A stretch of 64,000 bases of DNA, from assembly GCF_025486315.1 (NCBI RefSeq), contig NZ_JAOOPY010000001.1:248001-312000 (forward strand), written 5' to 3'. Shown here one piece after another: positions 26,507 to 35,950 of this stretch. The translations under genes were made by a program, and so were the position numbers. Source of the DNA: Variovorax sp. N23. GTDB lineage: Bacteria; Pseudomonadota; Gammaproteobacteria; Burkholderiales; Burkholderiaceae_C. Numbering within the stretch: the first letter of the stretch is position 1; every line of letters starts with the position of its first letter. The notes below the pieces were generated by a model. The model saw only the letters and a list, made by a program, of their open reading frames with translations. It was not told the origin of the DNA and made no database searches.

Positions 26507-28318
26507 TCAGTCCACGTCGTGCGCCCGCGCGAGCGTGGCGAGGTGATACTGCAGCAGCGGTCCGAGCGGGCTGTCGGCGAAGCCCTGCCGATGCACCCGT
26601 TGCGGGAACATCACGTCGAGGTTGATGTTGCCTTCGAGCAGCACCGGCCCGTCCATGGTCGACGCGATGTCCCAGCCCACAAGGATTCGGTGCGGGAACG
26701 CGCGGTGCGCCGCCAGCGCCAGCGCCTGGATCGCCGGCCAGGTGTCCAGCACGCGTCCCGCCACCGCCTGTCCTTTCACCGGATGGTGCGTGTACAGCAC
26801 GGCGCAGCGCGACAGCCGGTCGCTGCGCATTGGCCCCAACTGCCCGCTCGTCAGATCGATCGGAACCCCGTATTCGTCCTTGCGCCGCCAGCCTGGCTCG
26901 AGTTTCGACAGGATGCGCAGCAGGCCGTGGGTGACCACGGGTCGGCCCTGCGTGTCCAGGCAGGTCAGCACCCGGACCGTGACCAGCGACTGGTCGGCCA
27001 GATCGGCCAGCTCCGCGTGGTTGTGCAGCCGCGGCTGCACGATCAGCGCCGCATGGCGGCCGCGTGCCTCGGCCCCTTCGACCAGGGCGTCGAGGTCCAG
27101 CGTTTCGCCGTCGGGCGCGCGGTAGCGCATCGGGCCCACCCGCTCAAACAACGTCGCGCCGCGGGCGCCGCGGCCGCTGCGGGGTTTCAGGAACAGGTCG
27201 CGGTCGAGCTCGGCCGGCGTGGCCTGCCAGGCGACCCCCGTGTCGTCGCAGGCCAGCAGGGTCCGGGGCACCGGCAGGCCCGCCTGCCGGCAACGGGCGG
27301 CGAAGCGCAGCTTGTCCTTCATCTCGTTGACCGCGTCGGGTGCCGGCCGCAGGGCGTTGAGCAGATGCAGCAGGCCGTTCTTGGTCTCGTGGCGCGTCAG
27401 ATAACGTGCGGCCTCGGCGCGCCGACCGGGCCCATAGAGCTCCTGGAAGTAGTAGGCCAGCGGGTCGAATCCATGGCGCAGGCCGAGCACGAGCAGATCG
27501 GCGAACTGGCCGGCCAGCGAACGCCCCGCTGCGCGCCGGACGATCGGTCCGATGGCCGCCACCAGGCCGATCGAGGTGGCGACCAGCAGCACCGATCGCA
27601 CGCCGGGATAGAACGCCAGGCGCAGCGGTGGATAGATCGCCTTTCGGAACAGATGGCCCTGCTCGTACACGCGCCGTGCTTCGGCGCCGACGGCGAGCGT
27701 CCGATGGCGTGTCGCCCCGGTATTCGGCGAGGCGGCGCGGCCCAGCAGCACGAAGGCCATCACATGGTTTTCGATGGCGAGCAGCTCGCTCCATTCGGCC
27801 AGCGAGGCGATGTCTTCGGCTGAGATCGACCAGGCCGTGATCGAACGGCCCTGGCACAGGTCGCACAGCATGAAGACGGTCTGCAGCAGCACACCGGTGC
27901 GCCAGAGCATCATCACCCAGGGGCGCTCGCGCCCCCGGCGCAGCACGGTGTGCACGAGGGTCGCCACCGCCATCCACAGCGGCAGGTCGAGCAGCCAGTC
28001 GTCACGGATGAACCCGCTGCTCACCAGCAGGTCGGTGGCCTGGATGGCACCGAGCAGCAGCATGGCGCCGCTCGCCATCAGCCAGCGGCTGCGTTCGCGG
28101 TGCGACTTCCAATGCACCGCGAGCTGGAACAAGGTCCAGCACAGGCCGACGGCGACCGCGATATCCGAGTCGTACTGGACGGGCGAGTCGAAGCGCCAGG
28201 CCGGCGTGTCGGTGAGGAACTGGGCCAGCCCGGTCGACAGCGCGAAGAGGCTCGCGCCGACCAGCACGGTCCGGGGGTGGATCGACGGCGGCCTGAGCCG
28301 GCCTGTCTGCGATGGCAT
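26507..28318 (-). CDS. Membrane protein fused to an ATP-grasp (sugar-transfer-associated-like) domain
   Basis: 603 residues in two parts. Residues 1 to about 260 have six or more hydrophobic segments (TVLVGASLFALSTGLAQFL; WLMASGAMLLLGAIQATDLLV; SVLLVATSIGLVAAIGPIV). From about 300 onward is an ATP-grasp ligase domain: LRFAARCRQAGLPVPRTL, the lysine loop FLKPRSGRGARGATLFE, and the metal-binding end PVLLEGNINLDVMF. It resembles sugar-transfer-associated ATP-grasp proteins, but the membrane fusion is unusual. It is monocistronic and convergent with pit. The substrate is unknown. Confidence 0.7.
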   Translation of the reverse strand: MPSQTGRLRPPSIHPRTVLVGASLFALSTGLAQFLTDTPAWRFDSPVQYDSDIAVAVGLCWTLFQLAVHWKSHRERSRWLMASGAMLLLGAIQATDLLVSSGFIRDDWLLDLPLWMAVATLVHTVLRRGRERPWVMMLWRTGVLLQTVFMLCDLCQGRSITAWSISAEDIASLAEWSELLAIENHVMAFVLLGRAASPNTGATRHRTLAVGAEARRVYEQGHLFRKAIYPPLRLAFYPGVRSVLLVATSIGLVAAIGPIVRRAAGRSLAGQFADLLVLGLRHGFDPLAYYFQELYGPGRRAEAARYLTRHETKNGLLHLLNALRPAPDAVNEMKDKLRFAARCRQAGLPVPRTLLACDDTGVAWQATPAELDRDLFLKPRSGRGARGATLFERVGPMRYRAPDGETLDLDALVEGAEARGRHAALIVQPRLHNHAELADLADQSLVTVRVLTCLDTQGRPVVTHGLLRILSKLEPGWRRKDEYGVPIDLTSGQLGPMRSDRLSRCAVLYTHHPVKGQAVAGRVLDTWPAIQALALAAHRAFPHRILVGWDIASTMDGPVLLEGNINLDVMFPQRVHRQGFADSPLGPLLQYHLATLARAHDVD

Positions 28319-28419
28319 CGGAACTCCAAAGGCCGTCTGTCGGCCCGCGGGTTCACTCTATTTGGCGAATCTGAACGAACGCTGTCAGCCGGGTGTGCGT
28401 GGCTCGAGCGCTCACGCGG

Positions 28420-28866
28420 CTACTGCGAGATCTTTCGGCCTTCTTCGACCTGGTGCTCGAAATAGCGCTGGAAGCTGAAGGCGATGCTGGCCATCAGCAC
28501 CGTGCTGCCGATGAGCAGCGAGACGACCACCGCGCCGATGGTGATCCACCCGGTCTGGCCGGGCGCGGCGTCGGCGGGCGCGGCGGCATTGAATCGCGCA
28601 TTCCATTTTTCCGCCGTCATCAGGCCGTACACGATGGCCGTGAGCGCGCACGCGGCGATGGTGAAGCCCAGCAGCGGAATGAGCGCCCAGCTCAGGCCGT
28701 CGTCCAGCCCGTACAGGCGTGCCCGCTCGACGCCGTACAGGCCGAGCGCCGTCGGAATGGGCAGCAGCCAGCCGAGCGTGTCGCCCAGCCCGTGCAGGTA
28801 GAAGCGGTGCAGGCCGAGCGGCCCACCGAGGAAGGCGAGCCATGCGGCCAGGGTCTTGTTCTTCAT
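28420..28866 (-). CDS. TM2-domain membrane protein
   Basis: 148 residues. An N-terminal TM2 domain (KNKTLAAWLAFLGGPLGLHRFYLHG with a second helix) is followed by two more hydrophobic stretches and a short charged tail. ATG 28866 is chosen because the domain starts immediately after it. The function of TM2 proteins in bacteria is unknown. It lies 8 bp behind the GNAT gene and may be co-transcribed. Confidence 0.78.
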   Translation of the reverse strand: MKNKTLAAWLAFLGGPLGLHRFYLHGLGDTLGWLLPIPTALGLYGVERARLYGLDDGLSWALIPLLGFTIAACALTAIVYGLMTAEKWNARFNAAAPADAAPGQTGWITIGAVVVSLLIGSTVLMASIAFSFQRYFEHQVEEGRKISQ

Positions 28867-28874
28867 GCGGCGCG

Positions 28875-29402
28875 TCACTCGGGCCGGGTCGTGCTGCCGG
28901 CCCCCAGGGCCTTCTCCATCAGCACGACGTCGAGCCATTGGCCGAACTTCCAGCCGCAATCCTTGAGCACGCCGACGCGCGTGAAGCCCTGGGCGCGATG
29001 CACGCCGACCGAGCCCGCGTTGGCCGAGTCGCCGATCACGGCGATGAGCTTGCGCACGCCGGCGGCTTCGGCCGCTTGCGAGAGGGCGGCCAGCAACTGG
29101 CTGCCCACACCCTGGCCGCGCGAGGCGTCGGCCAGGTAGATCGAGTCCTCGGCGGAGAAGCGGTAGGCCGGCCGCGGCTTGAACCAGTTGCAGTAGGCGA
29201 AGCCGAGGATCCGGCCGTCGCGTTCCGCCACCAGGTAGGGCAGCTGCTTGGCCAGCACGTCGGCACGGCGGGCGGCCATGTCGGCCGGGCTCGGCGGCTC
29301 GGTCTCGAACGTGCCGGTGCCGTTCAGGACATGGTGTGCATAGATGGCGGCGATGGCCGCGACGTCTTCGTCGCGGCTGGGGCGGATGGTGAGGGGATTC
29401 AT
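28875..29402 (-). CDS. GNAT acetyltransferase, phosphinothricin/methionine-sulfoximine type
   Basis: 175 residues. TIRPSRDEDVAAIAAIYAHHV and GTGTFETEPPS at the start, WFKPRPAYRFSAEDSIYL, the acetyl-CoA loop RGQGVGSQLL and GFTRVGVLKDCGWKFG are typical of the Pat/MddA (YncA) subfamily. These N-acetylate phosphinothricin, methionine sulfoximine or related amino acids. ATG 29402 is used; a longer start would add low-complexity sequence. Confidence 0.88.
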   Translation of the reverse strand: MNPLTIRPSRDEDVAAIAAIYAHHVLNGTGTFETEPPSPADMAARRADVLAKQLPYLVAERDGRILGFAYCNWFKPRPAYRFSAEDSIYLADASRGQGVGSQLLAALSQAAEAAGVRKLIAVIGDSANAGSVGVHRAQGFTRVGVLKDCGWKFGQWLDVVLMEKALGAGSTTRPE

Positions 29403-29500
29403 GAAGACGAAAGGCTCGTGGCGGCTGCGTGAAAGAGACAGTGAGAGTGCACCGGGGTGCGGGTTCGACACGATTCTGGAGCCAAAAAACGCGCCCGGGC

Positions 29501-29506
29501 TATAAT
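29501..29506 (+). promoter_or_regulatory. -10 element (TATAAT) for the rpsP operon
   Basis: A perfect TATAAT lies 112 bp before rpsP in otherwise GC-rich DNA, implying a leader of about 105 nt. No convincing -35 is seen (best TGGAGC at 29477). Confidence 0.55.
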
Positions 29507-29618
29507 CGCAGGCTTTTCAGCGTGTCGCTGGCCGGGTGGCCATGTCGCGTGTCTCGACGCTGGAAGAACTCTTGTGGGCGAACCTTGCGGGTTTGCTGCA
29601 CCACCCGAAGGATAAATC

Positions 29619-29882
29619 ATGGTCGTCATTCGACTCTCCCGCGGCGGCTCCAAAGGTCGTCCGTTCTTCAACATCGTCGTGTCGGACAAGCGCGTTCGCC
29701 GCGATGGCCGCTTCATCGAGCGCCTGGGTTTCTACAACCCGACCGCCAAGGAAAACGAAGAAAGCATCCGCATCGCGCAGGATCGCCTGACCTACTGGAA
29801 GAGCGTTGGCGCGCAAGCCTCGCCCACGGTCATTCGCCTGATCAAGCAAGCCGCTGCTGCCGCCCCCAAGGCCGCAGCCTAA
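29619..29882 (+). CDS. rpsP: 30S ribosomal protein S16
   Basis: 87 residues with the S16 signature [20 protein letters not shown] and [14 protein letters not shown], then an alanine-rich end. First gene of the conserved rpsP-rimM-trmD-rplS order; rimM follows after 12 bp. Confidence 0.98.
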   Translation: MVVIRLSRGGSKGRPFFNIVVSDKRVRRDGRFIERLGFYNPTAKENEESIRIAQDRLTYWKSVGAQASPTVIRLIKQAAAAAPKAAA

Positions 29883-29894
29883 GCTCGGCCCGGG

Positions 29895-30461
29895 ATGCTG
29901 CCCACGCTCGAAGCCGCCGAATTGCCGGCGGACGCGATCGAGGTGGGGCGCATCGCCGACGCCTGGGGCATCAAGGGCTGGTTCAAGGTCCTGCCCCACA
30001 GCGCCCGACCCGAGGCGCTCTTCTCTTCGAAGCGCTGGTTCATCCAGCCTTCCGCCCCGGTCACTTCGACACCGAAGATCGGCGCTTTCCGGCTCGCGAT
30101 CCGCGAGGCCAAGGAACATTCCAATTGCGTCGTTGCGACGTCGGACGACGTGCCTGATCGCACGGCCGCCGAGGCCCTGCGAGGCGCGCGCGTGTTCGTG
30201 CCGCGTTCGAGCTTTCCCACGGCAGGCGACGACGAGTACTACTGGGTCGACCTGATCGGCCTGTCGGTGGTCAACCGCGAGGGCGTGGCCCTGGGCACCG
30301 TGCGCGAGCTGCTGGCCACCGGCCCGCAGACCACGCTGGTGCTGGCGTCCGAACAGGACGGCAAGCCGCTCGAGCGCATGGTGCCTTTCGTCTCGGCCTT
30401 CGTCGACAAGGTCGACCTGGCAGGGCGCCTGATCACGGTCGACTGGCAGCCCGACTACTGA
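29895..30461 (+). CDS. rimM: 16S rRNA processing protein RimM
   Basis: 188-residue 30S assembly factor that binds S19 and helps mature the 16S 3' domain. The N-terminal RimM barrel ([18 protein letters not shown]) and C-terminal PRC-like barrel ([22 protein letters not shown], ending ITVDWQPDY) are intact. Sits between rpsP and trmD. Confidence 0.97.
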   Translation: MLPTLEAAELPADAIEVGRIADAWGIKGWFKVLPHSARPEALFSSKRWFIQPSAPVTSTPKIGAFRLAIREAKEHSNCVVATSDDVPDRTAAEALRGARVFVPRSSFPTAGDDEYYWVDLIGLSVVNREGVALGTVRELLATGPQTTLVLASEQDGKPLERMVPFVSAFVDKVDLAGRLITVDWQPDY

Positions 30462-30475
30462 ACGCCGGCGTCGCC

Positions 30476-31222
30476 ATGCGCTTCGACGTTCTCACGCTGT
30501 TCCCCGAGCTTTTCGCGCCGCTGCTGACCAGCGGCGTGACGCGTCGCGCCTACGAGTCCAAGCAGGTCGAACTCGTCTTCTGGAATCCGCGCGACTTTGC
30601 GGAAGGCAACTACAAACGTGTCGACGACCGTCCGTTCGGTGGCGGCCCCGGCATGGTGATGATGGCCGAGCCGCTGTCGGCCTGCCTCGATGCCGCGCTC
30701 GCCGCGCGCGGCGCACCGGCACCGGTGGTGCTGTTCTCGCCGATCGGCGAGACCCTGTGCCACGCGGCGGTCGAGACCTGGGCGGCCGGCGAGGGCGCCG
30801 TGCTGGTCTGCGGCCGCTACGAGGGCATCGACCAGCGCTTCATCGATGCGCGCGTGACGCACCAGATCAGCCTGGGCGACTTCGTGCTGTCGGGCGGCGA
30901 GATCGCCGCCATGGCGCTGCTCGACGCGGTCGCGCGGCTGCAGCCCGGCGTGCTGGGCGACGAGGCCAGCCATGTGCAGGACAGCTTCAATCCGGCGCTC
31001 GACGGGTTGCTCGACTGCCCGCACTACACGCGCCCCGAGGTCTGGAACGGGCAAGCCGTGCCAGCCCCGCTGATGTCCGGTCACCACGCGCAGATCGAAC
31101 GCTGGCGGCGCGACCAGCGGCTCGCGATCTCCGCCGCTCGACGGCCGGACCTGGTGGAGGCGGCGCGCGCTGCCGGTCGCCTGACCCCGGCCGATGAGTC
31201 TGCGCTGAAAAAAAAGCTATAA
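30476..31222 (+). CDS. trmD: tRNA (guanine-N1)-methyltransferase
   Basis: SPOUT-class SAM enzyme that makes m1G37 in tRNAs and prevents +1 frameshifting. 248 residues; [15 protein letters not shown], the [11 protein letters not shown] loop, [13 protein letters not shown] and the knot sequence [15 protein letters not shown] are present. Its stop codon overlaps a TATAAT element that probably serves rplS. Confidence 0.98.
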   Translation: MRFDVLTLFPELFAPLLTSGVTRRAYESKQVELVFWNPRDFAEGNYKRVDDRPFGGGPGMVMMAEPLSACLDAALAARGAPAPVVLFSPIGETLCHAAVETWAAGEGAVLVCGRYEGIDQRFIDARVTHQISLGDFVLSGGEIAAMALLDAVARLQPGVLGDEASHVQDSFNPALDGLLDCPHYTRPEVWNGQAVPAPLMSGHHAQIERWRRDQRLAISAARRPDLVEAARAAGRLTPADESALKKKL

Positions 31223-31223
31223 T
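31218..31223 (+). promoter_or_regulatory. -10 element (TATAAT) overlapping the trmD stop, for rplS
   Basis: A perfect TATAAT is built from the last codons and stop of trmD, 88 bp upstream of rplS and after an A-rich run. It could give rplS its own promoter within the operon. The -35 is unclear. Confidence 0.4.
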
Positions 31224-31310
31224 CTCGGGCTCCCCGATCCTCTGGCCGGCCGCGTCATTCACGGAACGACGCCTTTAGTGCAGCGCGGTCACGATCGAAT
31301 CCAGGAAATC

Positions 31311-31694
31311 ATGAACCTCATCCAGACCCTCGAGCAGGAAGAAATCGCCCGGCTCGGCAAGACCATCCCCGATTTCATGCCCGGTGACACGGTCATCGTC
31401 AGCGTGAACGTCGTCGAAGGCAGCCGCAAGCGCGTGCAGGCCTACGAAGGCGTCGTGATCGCCAAGCGCAATCGTGGCCTCAACAGCGGCTTCACGGTGC
31501 GCAAGATCTCCAGCGGCGAAGGCGTGGAACGCACGTTCCAGACCTACAGCCCCCTGATCGCCGCCATCGAAGTCAAGCGCCGCGGCGATGTGCGCCGCGC
31601 CAAGCTGTACTACCTGCGCGAGCGCAGCGGCCGTTCGGCACGCATCAAGGAAAAGCTGCCGGGCAAGCGCATGAAGGCTGCCGCCGCTCAGTAA
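31311..31694 (+). CDS. rplS: 50S ribosomal protein L19
   Basis: 127 residues. [11 protein letters not shown] at the start, [32 protein letters not shown] and [19 protein letters not shown] are typical L19 sequence. ATG 31311 with AGGA upstream is preferred over an in-frame start at 31278. A strong terminator follows. Confidence 0.98.
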   Translation: MNLIQTLEQEEIARLGKTIPDFMPGDTVIVSVNVVEGSRKRVQAYEGVVIAKRNRGLNSGFTVRKISSGEGVERTFQTYSPLIAAIEVKRRGDVRRAKLYYLRERSGRSARIKEKLPGKRMKAAAAQ

Positions 31695-31713
31695 GCTGCG
31701 TCTTCCATGCCTC

Positions 31714-31744
31714 GCAAAAGCCGCCGATTCGGGCGGCTTTTTGC
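31714..31744 (+). terminator. Rho-independent terminator of the rpsP-rplS operon
   Basis: GCAAAAGCCGCC pairs with GGCGGCTTTTTGC around a short loop, starting 20 bases after the rplS stop. It has A and T runs on both sides of the GC stem. Confidence 0.88.
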
Positions 31745-31870
31745 ATTTTGGCGCGGCGCTTGCATGCCTGCGTGATGCATGGGTGAGGCGTGCCGTGTAC
31801 CGTTCAGCCCGCTCCCGCGTTGTATCTGCCATACCCATTGTTCGTTCCCTTGAATCCCATCTCCGTCACC

Positions 31871-32581
31871 ATGGAAGCCGTCGCCCCGATCGAACCCATC
31901 AACGCCGTCTCTCTGGCGGCCTTCGATCCGCGCGACGTGCCCGTGGTGCGTGTCGACAGCGACCTCCCTGCAGTGCCGGCGTCGCAGCTGACGGCGCAGG
32001 CATTGCGCGCCCGTTTCGCGACGCCGCCCCGATGGACGCCCGAACTGCGCCGCGAGCCTCGCATCGGAGACCGCGCGCCCGCCCAGGCCGCCGTGCTGGT
32101 GCCCATCGTGCAGCGCGAGGTGCCCACGGTGCTGCTGACCGAGCGCGCGACGCAGATGTCGACGCACTCGGGCCAGGTGGCCTTCCCCGGGGGGCGAGTC
32201 GACCCGGAAGACGCGAACATCGCCGCTGCCGCGCTGCGCGAGGCGTGGGAAGAGGTCGGCCTGTCGGCCGACTACATCGAGGTGCTGGGCAGCCTGCCGA
32301 CCTACACCACGGTCACCTCCTTCATCGTCACGCCGGTCATCGCACTGGTGCGGCCGGGCTTCCACCTCACGCTCAGCCCGTCGGAAGTGGCCGATGCCTT
32401 CGAGGTCCCGCTGGCGCATCTGATGGACCCGGCGAACCATCGGAGCCATGCCATGGTGGGCGAGGGCCTGAATGCGCGGCAGTGGTTCTCCATGCCCTAC
32501 CAGGACGGGCCGCAGGAGCGTTTCGTGTGGGGTGCGACGGCCGGCATGCTGCGCAACCTCTACCGCTTCCTGTCTGCCTGA
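31871..32581 (+). CDS. NUDIX hydrolase, CoA pyrophosphatase type
   Basis: 236 residues. The NUDIX box is GGRVDPEDANIAAAALREAWEEVGL, preceded by the UPF0035 signature TERATQMSTHSGQVAFPGG that marks CoA/acyl-CoA pyrophosphatases (NudL/PCD1 type). These cleave CoA to phosphopantetheine and 3',5'-ADP. The N-terminal 50 residues are not conserved, so the start is uncertain. Confidence 0.87.
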   Translation: MEAVAPIEPINAVSLAAFDPRDVPVVRVDSDLPAVPASQLTAQALRARFATPPRWTPELRREPRIGDRAPAQAAVLVPIVQREVPTVLLTERATQMSTHSGQVAFPGGRVDPEDANIAAAALREAWEEVGLSADYIEVLGSLPTYTTVTSFIVTPVIALVRPGFHLTLSPSEVADAFEVPLAHLMDPANHRSHAMVGEGLNARQWFSMPYQDGPQERFVWGATAGMLRNLYRFLSA

Positions 32582-32591
32582 AAGACGCAAC

Positions 32592-32685
32592 CCACCCCCG
32601 AAGCGGCGCACTGCGTGTCGCCGCCTCCCCCTCGAGGGGGCGCACCCAGCGGCCTGGCCAAGCCAGTTCCGCGTGTGCTCTGGCC
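32592..32685 (+). repeat. Dispersed intergenic repeat, copy 1
   Basis: Starts CACCCCCGAAGCGG, has the perfect palindrome CCCCCTCGAGGGGG (32627-32640), then GCGCACCCAGCGGCCTGG and AGCCAGTTCCGCGTGTGCTC. A second copy in the same orientation lies at 62249-62330. The two differ by a few substitutions and an indel in the 5' arm. It fills the gap between the NUDIX and CobD-like genes. Confidence 0.8.
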
Positions 32686-32714
32686 TCGGCCCGACCACTC
32701 GCTATCATCGACCG

Positions 32715-33716
32715 ATGAGCTTCTTTGCCATTCTGTGCGCGTTGCTGATCGAGCAGGTGCGCCCGCTCGCAACCCACAACCCGGTCTATGGGGGCGTGCT
32801 GGCCTGGACCCGCTGGACCAGCCGCAACTTCGACGCCGGCCAATCGCACCATGGCTGGGTCGCGTGGGGCCTGGCAGTCTTCGTGCCGACCCTGCTGACG
32901 CTGGGCGTGCACTGGCTGCTGGTGCTGACGCTCGGCTTGCCCTTCGCCGTGCTGTGGAGCGTCGCGATGCTCTACGTCACCCTGGGCTTCCGTCAGTTCA
33001 GCCATCACTTCACCGGCATCCGCGATGCACTGGAAGAGGGTGACGAGCCGCTGGCGCGCTCGCTGCTCGCGCACTGGCAGCACGTGGACGCGGCGAACCT
33101 GCCGCGCAGCGAGATCATTCGCCACGTGATCGAGCACTCCGTCATCGCGGCGCACCGCCATGTGTTCGGCGTGCTGGCCTGGTTCTCGGTGCTGGCCGCC
33201 TTCGGGCTGGGCCCGGCCGGCGCGGTGTTCTATCGCATGAGCGAGTTCGTCGCACGCTACTGGGCCCACAAGGACGGCGCCATCGTCCAGCCCTCCAGCG
33301 TGTGGGTGCAACAGGCGGCGCGGCGCGCCTGGGTGGCCGCCGACTGGCTGCCGGCGCGCATCACGGCGCTGGGCTTCGCGGTGGTCGGTAGCTTCGAGGA
33401 TGCCATCGACAGCTGGCGCAACGATGCCCGCCGCTTTCCCGAGCCGAACGATGGCGTGATCCTCGCGGCCACGTCCGGCGCGGTGAATGTGCGGCTCGGC
33501 GGCGGCAGCCTGCGTCCGCTGGCGTCGGTCGATCCGCTGGCCGGCGCGCAGATCGCCGACACCGGCTGGTCCGAGCCGGTGCTCGACACCGGCAGCACCG
33601 GTGGTCGCGAGCCCGACCTGGGCCATCTGCGCAGCGTGGTCGGCCTGGTGTGGCGATCGGTCGTGATGTGGATGGTGCTGCTGGCGCTGCTGACGCTCGC
33701 GCGTCTGCTGGGATGA
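32715..33716 (+). CDS. CobD/CbiB-family membrane protein
   Basis: 333 residues with four or five hydrophobic segments. [18 protein letters not shown] at the start and [20 protein letters not shown] resemble the CobD/CbiB (and AmpE-like) family. There are no other cobalamin genes in the window, so a role in adenosylcobinamide-phosphate synthesis is not supported by context. A signalling or cell-wall role as for AmpE is possible. hisC follows after 19 bp. Confidence 0.75.
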   Translation: MSFFAILCALLIEQVRPLATHNPVYGGVLAWTRWTSRNFDAGQSHHGWVAWGLAVFVPTLLTLGVHWLLVLTLGLPFAVLWSVAMLYVTLGFRQFSHHFTGIRDALEEGDEPLARSLLAHWQHVDAANLPRSEIIRHVIEHSVIAAHRHVFGVLAWFSVLAAFGLGPAGAVFYRMSEFVARYWAHKDGAIVQPSSVWVQQAARRAWVAADWLPARITALGFAVVGSFEDAIDSWRNDARRFPEPNDGVILAATSGAVNVRLGGGSLRPLASVDPLAGAQIADTGWSEPVLDTGSTGGREPDLGHLRSVVGLVWRSVVMWMVLLALLTLARLLG

Positions 33717-33735
33717 CGGTTCGCCGCCTCTGTCG

Positions 33736-34815
33736 ATGACCGCCATCCCGACCTTCTGGAGTCCGCGCATCGGCGCGCTCGAGCCCTACGTGCCCGGCGA
33801 GCAGCCGCGCATCGAGGGGCTGATCAAGCTCAACACCAACGAGAACCCCTACCCGCCGTCGCCGCGCGTGCTCGACGCGGTGCAGGCCGCGGCGGCGAAC
33901 GGCCTGGAACGCTACCCCGACCCGGAGTCGCTGGCACTGCGCGAGGCCGTGGCTGCCCACCACGGCCTGACCCGCGACCAGGTCTTCGCCGGCAATGGCT
34001 CCGACGAAGTGCTGGCGCACGCCTTCTTCGCCTTCTTCCAGCAGGCCGAGCCGCTGCTGTTTCCCGACGTCACGTACAGCTTCTACCGCGTCTATGCGCA
34101 GCTCTACGGCATCGACTGCGTCCTCCAGCCCGTCGACGACGCCTTGCGCATCGACGTCGATGCGCTGGCGGTACGGGCCGCGCAGGGCTGCGGCGGTCTC
34201 GTGATCGCCAACCCCAACGCGCCGACCGGGCGATCGCTGCCCCTGGCCGACATCGAACGCCTGCTCGTCGCCTGCCCGGCGCGCGTGGTGCTGGTGGACG
34301 AGGCCTACGTCGACTTCGGGGCGCAAAGCGCGGTGTCGCTGATCGATCGCTACCCGAACCTGCTGGTGGTGCAGACGCTGTCGAAGTCGCGCTCGCTCGC
34401 CGGCCTGCGCGTGGGCTTCGCCTGCGGCCAGGCGCCGCTGATCGATGCGCTCACGCGGGTCAAGAACAGCTTCAATTCCTATCCGATCGACCGGCTCGCG
34501 GGCGCCGGCGCCGTGGCGGCGCTGGAGGACGAGGCCTGGTTCAAGCAGACGCGCGATGCGGTCGTCGACACGCGCGAAGGCCTGGTGCTGCAACTGGAGG
34601 ACCTCGGCTTCGAGGTGCAGCCGTCGCATGCCAACTTCGTCTTCGTGCGGCACCCCGCGCACGACGCGGCTGCGCTGGCGGCGGCGCTGCGCGAACGGGC
34701 CGTGCTGGTGCGGCACTTTCGCCAGCCGCGCATCGATCAGTACCTGCGCATCAGCATCGGCACGCGGGCCCAGTGCAGCGCGCTGGTCGATGCGCTGGCG
34801 ACCGTCGTCGGCTGA
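33736..34815 (+). CDS. hisC: Histidinol-phosphate aminotransferase
   Basis: PLP-dependent class II aminotransferase of 359 residues that converts imidazole-acetol phosphate to histidinol phosphate. [25 protein letters not shown] and [11 protein letters not shown] are HisC hallmarks. The PLP lysine is K217 in [14 protein letters not shown]. It is outside a his operon, so it may be a second copy or have broader aromatic aminotransferase activity. Confidence 0.88.
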   Translation: MTAIPTFWSPRIGALEPYVPGEQPRIEGLIKLNTNENPYPPSPRVLDAVQAAAANGLERYPDPESLALREAVAAHHGLTRDQVFAGNGSDEVLAHAFFAFFQQAEPLLFPDVTYSFYRVYAQLYGIDCVLQPVDDALRIDVDALAVRAAQGCGGLVIANPNAPTGRSLPLADIERLLVACPARVVLVDEAYVDFGAQSAVSLIDRYPNLLVVQTLSKSRSLAGLRVGFACGQAPLIDALTRVKNSFNSYPIDRLAGAGAVAALEDEAWFKQTRDAVVDTREGLVLQLEDLGFEVQPSHANFVFVRHPAHDAAALAAALRERAVLVRHFRQPRIDQYLRISIGTRAQCSALVDALATVVG

Positions 34816-34822
34816 ATCCGGC

Positions 34823-35950
34823 TCAGCGGCGGGCGATCACGTCCCGCAGCAGCGCGATGTACTGCGCCACGAAGCGCTCCGGCAGGAACTGGCGCGCTCG
34901 TTCGCGCGCCGCCGCGGCCAGCGCGTCGCGGCGGGCCGGATCGTGCAGCAGTTCGAGCATGCGGTCGGCCAGGGCCATCGCGTCACCGTTCGGGAAGACC
35001 AGGCCGGCATCGCCGACGCATTCGGCCAGACCGCCCTGCGCAGACACGATCAGGCATTTGCCCGCGGCCATGAGTTCGATGGTCACGCCGCCCATGGGTT
35101 CGTACCAGACCGAGGGCAGCACGCCGATGCCGCCACGCCCGACCCAGTCGACCAGGGCCACGCCGGACTGCTTGCCGGCGAAGACCACCGCGTCGCCGAT
35201 CCCGTGTTCCGCGACGATCCGCTCGACATCGGGGCGGGCACCGCCATCGCCGATCAGCAGCAGGCGCGGCCCCGGGCCGCGCCGCCGCAGCACCTCGGCA
35301 AAGGCGTGCACCAGCACGTCCACGCCCTTCTCCTGGACCATGCGGCCCATGTAGAAGAACTCGAATTCAGGGTTCGGCCGGTCGGCGCCGGCGAACTGCG
35401 CGATGGGGAAGGGGTTGTAGATCTGGACCTGGCGCGGCAGCGGCAGCGCCTGGTCCATCCATCGCGTGATCGCGACATTCCGATGCACGGCCCGCTTCGC
35501 GACGGCGCGGCGCAGGGCCAGCTTGAGGCCCTCGCGCAGCGCGAAGCCCCAGCCGCTGCGGCGCGCATGGAAACGCACCGACGCCAGCGGCGTCAGCGGT
35601 GCCGGTGCGTTGTCGACCCAGCCCAGCCCGTCGATGCACGCCGCCTGGTAGCCCACGTGCACCCAGACGAAGGGCTTGCGCTGCAGCAGGACCCAGGGCT
35701 GCAGCGCGAGGCTGGCGCCGTTGAACAGCACCACGTCGGCCCATTGCACCAGTGCGCGGGCTTCGGCCCGGCCCGGACGGCGAATCACCTCGAACCCGAA
35801 GCCCGGTGCAGCCCCACCGTCCGCCTCGGACTGCGTCACCACCTTGCACGCCACGCCGTTGGCGATGAAACCCTGCGCCAGCGCCATCGACACCGTCTCC
35901 ACACCGCCGAGCGAGGGGTGGAAGGCGTGCGAATAGAGCAGGACTTTCAT
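34823..35950 (-). CDS. Glycosyltransferase family 4 (GT-B fold)
   Basis: 375 residues. The N-terminal domain starts MKVLLYSHAFHPSLGGVETV, and the C-terminal GT1 domain has FYMGRMVQEKGVDVLVHAFA and the E-x7-E region YEPMGGVTIELMAAGKCLI. It is predicted cytosolic or membrane-associated, using a nucleotide sugar for cell-surface glycan assembly. The ATG overlaps the rsgA stop by 4 nt. Substrates are unknown. Confidence 0.88.
   Translation of the reverse strand: MKVLLYSHAFHPSLGGVETVSMALAQGFIANGVACKVVTQSEADGGAAPGFGFEVIRRPGRAEARALVQWADVVLFNGASLALQPWVLLQRKPFVWVHVGYQAACIDGLGWVDNAPAPLTPLASVRFHARRSGWGFALREGLKLALRRAVAKRAVHRNVAITRWMDQALPLPRQVQIYNPFPIAQFAGADRPNPEFEFFYMGRMVQEKGVDVLVHAFAEVLRRRGPGPRLLLIGDGGARPDVERIVAEHGIGDAVVFAGKQSGVALVDWVGRGGIGVLPSVWYEPMGGVTIELMAAGKCLIVSAQGGLAECVGDAGLVFPNGDAMALADRMLELLHDPARRDALAAAARERARQFLPERFVAQYIALLRDVIARR

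Noticed and set aside
33736..34815. CobC-like threonine-phosphate decarboxylase, suggested by the adjacent CobD/CbiB-like gene
   Set aside because: The PYVPGEQ start and [13 protein letters not shown] are HisC hallmarks, and no other cobalamin gene is near.
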